DNA of 6,573 nt from Limisphaerales bacterium (GTDB lineage Bacteria; Verrucomicrobiota; Verrucomicrobiia; Limisphaerales; UBA11358). The translations under genes were made by a program, and so were the position numbers. Below, piece by piece: positions 1 to 5,410 of the stretch (position 1 is its first letter; each line of letters begins with the position of its first letter). The notes below the pieces were generated by a model that was not told the DNA's origin, did no database searches, and saw only the letters and a program-made list of their open reading frames with translations. The DNA is taken from contig PKZR01000267.1 in NCBI GenBank assembly GCA_003133815.1, positions 476-7,048 on the forward strand. The letters run 5' to 3'.

Positions 1-303
1 GTGGAAAGCATCCGCATCAGCGAGGAATTGAAACGCTACGCCGTGGATCTGGTTGCGGCCACGCGCACCGCCGGCGGCGTCCAGCTCGGCGCAAGCCCGC
101 GCGCGTCCATCGCCTTGATGAAGACGGCGCAGGCGCTGGCATTGTTTGACGGCGCGGATTTTGTCACGCCGGAGCAGATACAGTCGCTGGCGGTCTCGGT
201 CATCGCGCACCGGCTGGTGCTGGAACCGCAGGCGCGCTTCTCCGGCCTGACGGCGCACAGTGTGGTGGAGGACATCGTCAAAAAAACACGTGTGCCGGCG
301 TGA
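1..303 (+). CDS. MoxR-family AAA+ ATPase, C-terminal fragment (5' end outside window)
   Basis: This is the last 100 codons of a MoxR-type AAA+ ATPase, ending at TGA 301-303. The reading frame starts at the window edge; the leading GTG is most likely an internal Val codon, because a complete MoxR protein is usually about 310-350 residues. What is visible is the helical lid domain: the segment TRTAGGVQLGASPRASIAL (fragment residues 21-39) is the family's conserved sensor-2 region, with the sensor-2 arginine at about residue 34. It is followed by the typical DFVTPEQIQ and VIAHRLVLEPQA stretches. The Walker A and B motifs would lie upstream and cannot be checked. MoxR ATPases are regarded as cytoplasmic chaperones that help mature or activate vWA-type partners, and here the next gene is a DUF58 protein, the standard partner. 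The family call is firm; the substrate is unknown. Confidence 0.95.
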   Translation: MESIRISEELKRYAVDLVAATRTAGGVQLGASPRASIALMKTAQALALFDGADFVTPEQIQSLAVSVIAHRLVLEPQARFSGLTAHSVVEDIVKKTRVPA

Positions 304-308
304 AAGGG

Positions 309-395
309 AAAATGAAGAAGGCAGAATGATGAATGAAGAAACAAAATTCTGCGGTGTGTCACAAAAAGTTTCTTCATTCTGCATTCTTCATTTTT
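309..395. repeat. Near-palindromic intergenic repeat (long stem-loop)
   Basis: The left arm (309-342) and right arm (368-394) are inverted copies of a purine-rich unit of the form AATGAAGAA / GCAGAATGA. On pairing they give about 27 base pairs with one mismatch (G321 opposite A) and one 7-nt bulge. The bulge arises because the left arm carries an extra copy of a GAATGAT-like unit around 324-336. The loop is 25 nt (343-367). The repeat fills most of the gap between the MoxR and DUF58 genes. Translated on the minus strand it gives a Met/Lys/Asn/Glu/Cys-rich peptide that I associate with spurious small ORFs in Verrucomicrobiota genomes, which suggests a dispersed family. That link is from memory and has not been searched. 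It could act as an mRNA stem-loop within the operon. Confidence 0.8.
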
Positions 396-405
396 CATTC
401 GCCTT

Positions 406-1749
406 GTGAAGCCGATCTTCAAACTGTTCTACCGGATCTACCGCCCGACTTCGTCGCTGTGGTATTGGGCGCGGCGACGGTTTACGTTGCCGGGATTGTG
501 CGTGGCGGGCGGATTCATCGTCGCCGGCGGCGTGGGCACGGACATCGAGAACACGGTCACCTACCAGATTTTCGCGGTGTTGCTGGCGTTTTTGATTTTG
601 TCATTCGCTTGCAGCCGGTTCTTCAATGCAAAATTTTCCGCGATGCGTTCCTTGCCACGTTTTGGAACCGCCGGCCAGCCTCTTCATTATCGTGTGCAGG
701 TAAAAAATTTGACCGCGCAAAGCCAAACCGGGCTGACGCTTCTGGAAGACCTCGACGACCCGCGCCCGCCGTTTCAGGAATGGCTCGCGGTGCAACTTGC
801 TGAAAGCCGCCGCGCGCATCCGTTTCGAATCACCGAGCGGCGCAGCATCAGCCCGTTCAAGTTGGTGAATCTCAAGGAGGCGGAAGTGCCGCCGATGCTG
901 GCTCGCGGCGAGACGGAGGTGCGCGTGGAACTCACGCCATTGCGGCGCGGGATTTTGCGTTTCAAGGGCGTGACGCTGGCGCGGCCAGACCCGGTTGGAT
1001 TGTTCCGCTCATTCGTCAAAGTTGCCGTGCCGCAAACCGTTTTGATTCTGCCGAAACGACATTGGATTCCACCCATCGCGCTGCCCGGCACGATGCGTTA
1101 TCAGGAAGGCGGTGTGGCACTGGCGGCGAACGTCGGGCGCAGTGAGGAATTTGTCTCGTTGCGCGAGTATCGTCACGGCGATCCGATGCGGCACATCCAC
1201 TGGCGGAGCTGGGCAAAGGTGGGCAAACCCATCGTGAAGGAATTCGAGGATGAATTTTTTGTGCGGCACGCGCTGGTGCTCGACACGTTCACGGATGAAC
1301 CGCGCAGCGAAATCCTGGAGGAGGCGGTTTCCGTCGCCGCGTCGTTCGCCTGCGCGGTACTGACGCAGGAATCGCTGTTGGATTTGCTTTTTGTCGGGGC
1401 TGAATCCTACTGCTTCACAGCCGGTCGCGGCATCGCGCACGCAGACCAGATGCTGGAGATACTCGCCTCGGTGAAAAATTGCGCCGACAAGAATTTCGGG
1501 ACGCTGGAACAGCTTGTCATCAACCATGTTTCCGTCGTGAGCGGCTGCATCTGCGTTTTCCAAAAATGGGATGACACGCGCAAAGAATTAATAAAAAAAT
1601 TGCGTGCCCTCGGCGTGCCGGTGTTGGTGCTATTAATTGTCTGGCCGGACGAATCGAAACCGGACGCCGGTCCGCTGCGCGACGCGCCGGACACATTTCA
1701 CATTTTGGAAATTGGAAAAATCGCGGAGCAACTGGCGGGGTTGAAATGA
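406..1749 (+). CDS. DUF58 domain-containing protein (vWA-like, membrane anchored)
   Basis: A complete 447-residue DUF58 protein. Two hydrophobic segments near the N-terminus (about residues 28-45 and 51-70) anchor it in the membrane. A beta-rich middle region follows, then the family's hallmark motif REYRHGDPMRHIHWRSWAK at about 253-271 (core Y255, G258, D259, H265, W266). The C-terminal part (about 286-440) has the alternating strand/helix character of a vWA-like fold. The strand that would carry the MIDAS reads LVLDTFTD (D293), not the canonical DxSxS, so metal binding is doubtful. The GTG at 406 is the most upstream usable start after the in-frame stop at 334-336; no Shine-Dalgarno sequence is visible and the intergenic repeat ends about 11 nt upstream. 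The gene lies between the MoxR gene and a transglutaminase gene, whose ATG overlaps this stop as ATGA (1746-1749). Its biochemical role is not established; envelope or peptidoglycan-related roles have been suggested for such clusters. Confidence 0.93.
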   Translation: MKPIFKLFYRIYRPTSSLWYWARRRFTLPGLCVAGGFIVAGGVGTDIENTVTYQIFAVLLAFLILSFACSRFFNAKFSAMRSLPRFGTAGQPLHYRVQVKNLTAQSQTGLTLLEDLDDPRPPFQEWLAVQLAESRRAHPFRITERRSISPFKLVNLKEAEVPPMLARGETEVRVELTPLRRGILRFKGVTLARPDPVGLFRSFVKVAVPQTVLILPKRHWIPPIALPGTMRYQEGGVALAANVGRSEEFVSLREYRHGDPMRHIHWRSWAKVGKPIVKEFEDEFFVRHALVLDTFTDEPRSEILEEAVSVAASFACAVLTQESLLDLLFVGAESYCFTAGRGIAHADQMLEILASVKNCADKNFGTLEQLVINHVSVVSGCICVFQKWDDTRKELIKKLRALGVPVLVLLIVWPDESKPDAGPLRDAPDTFHILEIGKIAEQLAGLK

Positions 1750-3908
1750 CGGACAACACTCCAACTTCCAACACGCCTGTTTTGAAAACGCCGCCCCTGC
1801 TGCTGGGCGCGACACTGTTATTTTGGGGCTGGCAATCGGGCTTGCCGCTCATTGGCGCGGTCATGGGAATCATCCTTGAAAGCGCAAGGCTCTTCAAAGT
1901 GCGCTGGGATTTGTCAGACACGGACTTCAGGAGAATCCTGACCTTTTGCACGTTGCTTGCGCTGGCGGCCACTCTTTACGTTTTCACCGACACGCAGGAA
2001 TCTGGCGGGGGCTTTCATGGGTCGGCCGGCGCGGTTGGCCGGGCAATGGGAATTTCCAGCCTGAAAACGTCCACCACATTTTTCCGCTGGCTGCCGATGT
2101 TTTTATTCTTTTTTGCCGCGGCGCAGACATTCAGCACCCGCGAAAAAATTCCGCTGACCGCCATCTCGATCATTTCGCGCTGGCGTTCGCGGCGCGATGA
2201 GAACCAAGCCAATGCGCCAGCCAGCTACAGCCTCAACGTTTCCTATCCTTACTTCATCGTCTGTCTTTTTGCCGCGAGCATCCACACCAATGAAGGCGAC
2301 GGTTCATTTTTTTGGGGACAATGCGTGTTGCTTTTTTGGGCGTTATGGCGGTTTCGTTCGCGGCGTTCCGGCATTCTGCTTTGGGCCCTGGCTTTGACGG
2401 TTGTAATGAATTTCGGTTATTTCGGGCAGCACGGCATTGGTTTGTTGCAGATGTCCATCGAAAATTATGATGCGAAATGGCTGTCACGTTTTATGCAGCA
2501 AAGGGTTGACCCGACTGAAAGCATCACGACCATGGGCCAGATTGGAGAATTGAAATTGTCCAGCAGAATTGTCATACGCCTCCAAACAAAAAACGGCGAG
2601 CCGCCGCCGACATATCTGCGCGAAGCCAGTTATCGCGGCTATCGGTCCGCAAAGCGTTCATGGTATTCCGGCAGTCCGAGGAGCGATTTCGGAGGGATTA
2701 ACCCTCAGCACGATCAGACGACATTTATATTGCTGTCGGGAAAAACCAACACGTCGTCAGTCAAAATTGCCTGTTATCTTGAAGGGCGATCGCGTGTATC
2801 CGGAGCCGCACAAGGGCTGCTGCCGTTGCCGACGGGCAGCGGGCGGCTCGAAAATCTGCCCGCCTACGTTCTTTCTCACAACAGCGAAGGCACTGTGCTG
2901 GTCGAAGGGCCGGGACTTGTTATATTCGATGCGCTTTACGGTTCGGGTCCGACGATTGATTCGCCGCCCAACATTGTTTCCACCAATAATGATCTGACCG
3001 TCCCGACCAATGAACTTTCCGCGCTGGATTCGGTCATTTCCGAAATGAAATTTTCCGGCACGAATGAAGAACAAAAACTATTGGCTGTTCAAAACTTTTT
3101 CTCCAGCAAATTCACCTACAGCCTCTGGCAGGGATCTGACAAGCTGGCGACGTCGAACGAGACGGCGCTGACACGCTTTCTGCTTCACAGCAGGAGCGGC
3201 CATTGCGAATATTTTGCCACAGCGACGGTTTTATTATTGCGTGAACTCGGGATCCCTGCGCGCTATGCCGTCGGTTACGCTGTCCACGAAGCGAGCGGCA
3301 GCGGCTACATCGTGCGCGAGCGCGATGCGCATGCGTGGTGCCTTGTGTGGAACAAGCGGACGCAAACCTGGAATGATTTTGACACCACACCCGCGTCATG
3401 GGTTGGCATAGAAGGCAGTCGCGCCTCGGCCATGCAATGGTTTTCGGATTTTTGGTCGTGGGTAGGATTTGAAATCGCGAAGTTGCGCTGGGGACAAAGC
3501 AACCTGCGCGAATATATCCTTTGGGGCCTGATCCCCGTGCTGTTTTTGCTGTTGTATCAAATCATTTTCAAACGCGGTCGTCGCCGCCTCCATCTACAGC
3601 CAAAAACTGTGAAATCCTCCGCTGCTATTTTCTGGCCCGGACTTGATTCGGAATTTTATCTGCTTGAAGGCAAACTTGCTGAACGCGGCATGGTGCGCGA
3701 GCCTGGCGAGACGCTTTCAATTTGGTTGTTGCGGGCAACTGCCGATCCAACGCTTTCCGCCATGAGAGATTCGCTTCAAGAGTTATTACGGATTCATTAC
3801 CGTTACCGGTTTGATTCAAAAGGATTGAGCACAATTGATCGCGAAACATTGAGACGTGAGACCAAGGTTTGCCTCGTGAAACTGGCAGAAATGAAGAGAT
3901 TTAAGTAA
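1746..3908 (+). CDS. TgpA-like membrane protein with transglutaminase/protease domain
   Basis: A complete 720-residue protein with the TgpA architecture. The N-terminal region has about six membrane segments (roughly residues 17-44, which may be two, then 62-80, 113-129, 168-181, 187-203 and 208-226). An extracytoplasmic stretch leads into a transglutaminase-like core at about 470-550, then a single membrane helix (590-608) followed by the basic stop-transfer KRGRRR, and a cytoplasmic DUF4129-like tail (about 635-715). The papain-type triad is intact: Cys487 in SGHCEYFATA, His529 in RDAHAWC and Asp546 in NDFDTTP. These motifs are typical of the bacterial transglutaminase core, which in this family may act as a peptidase or an amide-linking enzyme on an unknown envelope substrate. 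The start overlaps the DUF58 stop (ATGA), with only a weak G-rich stretch at 1734-1740 as a ribosome site, so translational coupling is likely. Length and domain order are normal for the family. Confidence 0.93.
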   Translation: MTDNTPTSNTPVLKTPPLLLGATLLFWGWQSGLPLIGAVMGIILESARLFKVRWDLSDTDFRRILTFCTLLALAATLYVFTDTQESGGGFHGSAGAVGRAMGISSLKTSTTFFRWLPMFLFFFAAAQTFSTREKIPLTAISIISRWRSRRDENQANAPASYSLNVSYPYFIVCLFAASIHTNEGDGSFFWGQCVLLFWALWRFRSRRSGILLWALALTVVMNFGYFGQHGIGLLQMSIENYDAKWLSRFMQQRVDPTESITTMGQIGELKLSSRIVIRLQTKNGEPPPTYLREASYRGYRSAKRSWYSGSPRSDFGGINPQHDQTTFILLSGKTNTSSVKIACYLEGRSRVSGAAQGLLPLPTGSGRLENLPAYVLSHNSEGTVLVEGPGLVIFDALYGSGPTIDSPPNIVSTNNDLTVPTNELSALDSVISEMKFSGTNEEQKLLAVQNFFSSKFTYSLWQGSDKLATSNETALTRFLLHSRSGHCEYFATATVLLLRELGIPARYAVGYAVHEASGSGYIVRERDAHAWCLVWNKRTQTWNDFDTTPASWVGIEGSRASAMQWFSDFWSWVGFEIAKLRWGQSNLREYILWGLIPVLFLLLYQIIFKRGRRRLHLQPKTVKSSAAIFWPGLDSEFYLLEGKLAERGMVREPGETLSIWLLRATADPTLSAMRDSLQELLRIHYRYRFDSKGLSTIDRETLRRETKVCLVKLAEMKRFK

Positions 3909-3909
3909 T

Positions 3910-3947
3910 CGCCGCCACTCTGGTGATCCAATATGGTGGAGGCGGCG
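3910..3947 (+). terminator. Possible weak hairpin terminator after the tgpA-like gene
   Basis: Two bases after the TAA of the transglutaminase gene, CGCCGCC (3910-3916) can pair with GGCGGCG (3941-3947) across a 24-nt loop; an alternative register adds CAC/GTG pairs with a small bulge. There is no T tract directly after the stem, so a classical intrinsic terminator is not demonstrated. The position at the end of the operon, facing a convergent gene, is the main support. Confidence 0.3.
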
Positions 3948-4124
3948 GGAATTGAAATCGTCAGTGGAGAAAAATAATTTTTCGCAATCGTGCGTGGTGC
4001 GTCACAAATGCTCCGTCAATAAAGATGTTCGTGCGTGTTTGAATTTTTTGTTGTCCGACTGCCATCGCGCATCACAACGCACAAAATGACCGATGGTTTG
4101 TCCCGTCTTGTCCCGTCCTCGGCA

Positions 4125-4139
4125 GGGGGCGGGGGGGGG
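4125..4139 (+). repeat. Long G homopolymer tract
   Basis: Five G residues, one C, then nine consecutive G residues, in the spacer between the transglutaminase gene and the insertion sequence. Such a tract is prone to slippage and to sequencing error, so its exact length should be treated with care. It lies in no identified gene or promoter, so a phase-variation role is not supported. Confidence 0.7.
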
Positions 4140-4222
4140 TAGCTCGCAGCAGTCTGGACGAGTTGACGTGACTGGTTGGTGCGCGAAAAAATTTTATACA
4201 AAAGGGCACATTGAAAACGGCA

Positions 4223-5257
4223 TTATGCAGCTTTGAGAATTCTAATCGGGAGCGAAACGGTGCGTTCAAGCAACGGACAAATCCACTTCTCTGAACCAAT
4301 TTGCCCCGACTCTGTTAAAAGCTCGGCAATTGACCATACATGGTCGGTTAATCTCGCCGCCATTGCCGGGGTTTCACCTCGGAGCGATTTATGAACGCGG
4401 CAAAAGTTATAGTGTGCGATAGAAAGCGCTACGGAATTCTTGAGATGTTCAAGTTTTTTGGAAAACCCCAGTGTCAAGCGGGTCAGCCGCCGGTTGAAAA
4501 GCCGCAGGTTCAAATGCGTCCGGTCAATATAGGAGGTGCTGATTTTGTCGAATCGAACCGGCCCGAACACCTGCCGTTTATAGATGGTCTTCACCCGGCT
4601 CGGCTCGTAACGTCCTTCGGCTGTATTTGAATCCTTTGCACTTGGATGGATAAACTTTTTACTCACCTGGCCATAGGCTGCCTCGCCATAGAACGCCCAC
4701 TTGACCTCATCCTCAAAAAGTTCGTAGCCGTCCGTAGATAATTGGAATGGTCGCGCGACACGCAGTTTCAAGTCCTGCATATATTTTTCAATCGTGCCAG
4801 AAGTCCGTTTGCCGATCGTCCAGTTAATGATGAATTTGCTGTCCGCGTCCACGCCGAGGAAAATGGATTGTCTTCCGCGTTCCGGGTCTCCGGTCACGTT
4901 GTTTTTTTCTTTGCAACCAACAAAACAGAACATTTCGTCAACCTGGACAAACGGGAAATTGACCTCACGCACCATCTTGTCGAGCAAGAAGGCGGATTTA
5001 CTGCCCGCCACTTCCAACACCGCCTGAATGGTGTTCGGGTGCGTTTTCGTGATCCGTGCCGTGGCGCGGACACCCACGCCTTCAACCAGGAGATTTACAA
5101 TTCGCGTCGCCTTTTTGAGCGGCGTTTTGAGCCTGCCTAATGGCCGATACGGAATGTCGGAAAAAGTTTTAGCGCAGAAATTACAGCGGTAGCGTTGGCA
5201 GCGACAATTAAAGTATCCAAAATTTATGCACGTCGTTTTGCAATGAGGACAAATCAT
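4223..5257 (-). CDS. IS1-family-like DDE transposase, single ORF
   Basis: A complete transposase of 344 residues counted from the ATG at 5257. It opens with a zinc ribbon (C3-x2-C6 and C25-x2-C28, with extra cysteines at 10, 18 and 20), then a helix-turn-helix (about 55-85, around VRATARITKTHPNTI). The catalytic core follows: D107 in VQVDEMFCFVG, D176 in STDGYEL, and the third acidic position in SYIDRTHLNLR, where D245 (GAC) occupies the place I expect to be Glu. The tail, with FSKKLEHLKNSVAL, HYNFCRVHKSL and TPAMAARLTDHVW, is characteristic of this transposase group. The protein is encoded in one frame, so no InsA/InsB-type frameshift is needed. ATG 5257 is preferred because AAGGAGG (5267-5273) lies 9 nt upstream; ATG 5263 and TTG 5266 are too close to it. 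The frame is undamaged, but whether it is active is unknown given D245. Confidence 0.88.
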   Translation of the reverse strand: MICPHCKTTCINFGYFNCRCQRYRCNFCAKTFSDIPYRPLGRLKTPLKKATRIVNLLVEGVGVRATARITKTHPNTIQAVLEVAGSKSAFLLDKMVREVNFPFVQVDEMFCFVGCKEKNNVTGDPERGRQSIFLGVDADSKFIINWTIGKRTSGTIEKYMQDLKLRVARPFQLSTDGYELFEDEVKWAFYGEAAYGQVSKKFIHPSAKDSNTAEGRYEPSRVKTIYKRQVFGPVRFDKISTSYIDRTHLNLRLFNRRLTRLTLGFSKKLEHLKNSVALSIAHYNFCRVHKSLRGETPAMAARLTDHVWSIAELLTESGQIGSEKWICPLLERTVSLPIRILKAA

Positions 5258-5266
5258 ATCCATCAA

Positions 5267-5273
5267 CCTCCTT
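5267..5273 (-). promoter_or_regulatory. Strong Shine-Dalgarno sequence of the transposase gene
   Basis: On the minus strand this reads AAGGAGG. The spacer is 9 nt to the ATG at 5257, 3 nt to the ATG at 5263 and 0 nt to the TTG at 5266, so it favours the 5257 start. It contrasts with the DUF58 gene in this window, which lacks a recognisable ribosome site, consistent with a mobile gene bringing its own translation signal. Confidence 0.7.
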
Positions 5274-5279
5274 CGGATT

Positions 5280-5307
5280 ACTATACACGAACCATCCTAT
5301 TTTCAAA
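5280..5307 (-). promoter_or_regulatory. Possible transposase promoter near the IS end
   Basis: On the minus strand a TATAGT hexamer (5285-5280) lies 15-16 nt downstream of TTGAAA/TTTGAA (5307-5301). It is placed between the putative terminal repeat and the Shine-Dalgarno sequence, with the -35 box inside the terminal repeat, as in many insertion sequences. The spacer is slightly shorter than ideal and the match is modest. Confidence 0.3.
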
Positions 5308-5410
5308 GTTGGCAAGGGTGATTTGTCTCGACCGATTCATGCGCGCGGAAAATTTTAGCAAAAAGACTACTCAAGCAGCCGATTTGATTTACCACGGAGT
5401 TCGCCGCGCC

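Larger units (their letters stand above)
3909..4222. other. Gene-free spacer between convergent genes
   Basis: No ORF in these 314 bp looks coding; the short minus-strand frames run through the G tract and give proline-rich, low-complexity peptides. Within it I see the possible hairpin at 3910-3947, the short AT-rich palindrome GAAAAATAATTTTTC at 3970-3984, a perfect tandem pair of the decamer TTGTCCCGTC (4098-4107 and 4108-4117), and a G-rich run (4125-4139). The last 20 or so bases probably belong to the end of the insertion sequence. I find no convincing RNA gene. Confidence 0.6.
4200..5320 (-). mobile_element. IS1-family-like insertion sequence (ends approximate)
   Basis: An element of roughly 1.1 kb carrying a single transposase gene. 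The ends are inferred only. The left end just after the transposase stop (about 4204-4220, containing GCACATTGAAAACGG) resembles the reverse complement of the right end (about 5296-5314, which reads TTGCCAACTTTGAAAATAGG on the minus strand), matching at about 13 of 20 positions with gaps. The right end also contains TGCCAACTT, which I recall from the terminal repeat of IS1 itself. No clean 8-10 bp target duplication was found, so the true borders could lie up to about 25 bp further out. The element sits between the end of the MoxR/DUF58/TgpA cluster and the end of a minus-strand gene. Confidence 0.6.

Noticed and set aside
36..422. Minus-strand frame of 128 codons across the MoxR end and the repeat
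   Set aside because: It reads antisense through the MoxR gene and the palindromic repeat; the MKNEECRMKK-type start is the repeat's own translation, with no family resemblance beyond that.
333..803. Plus-strand frame of 156 codons overlapping the DUF58 start
   Set aside because: Out of frame with the clear DUF58 protein and rich in Arg/His runs typical of shadow frames in GC-rich coding DNA.
1009..1563. Minus-strand frame of 184 codons inside the DUF58 gene
   Set aside because: Antisense to a well-supported gene; no recognisable domain and composition typical of an antisense shadow.
2569..2997. Plus-strand frame of 142 codons inside the transglutaminase gene
   Set aside because: A +1 shadow of an intact reading frame; the TgpA-like protein is continuous across it, so no frameshift needs explaining.
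4098..4117. CRISPR-like or iteron array
   Set aside because: Only two adjacent 10-bp copies without spacers; no further copies in the window and no cas or replication gene.
4742..5140. Plus-strand frame of 132 codons opposite the transposase
   Set aside because: Antisense to conserved catalytic segments of the transposase; no ribosome site or known family.
4178..5333. Longer insertion-sequence borders beginning with GGT at both ends
   Set aside because: GGT occurs at 4178-4180 and as its complement at 5331-5333, and the following bases are loosely similar, but the alignment needs several gaps and the flanks give no target duplication.
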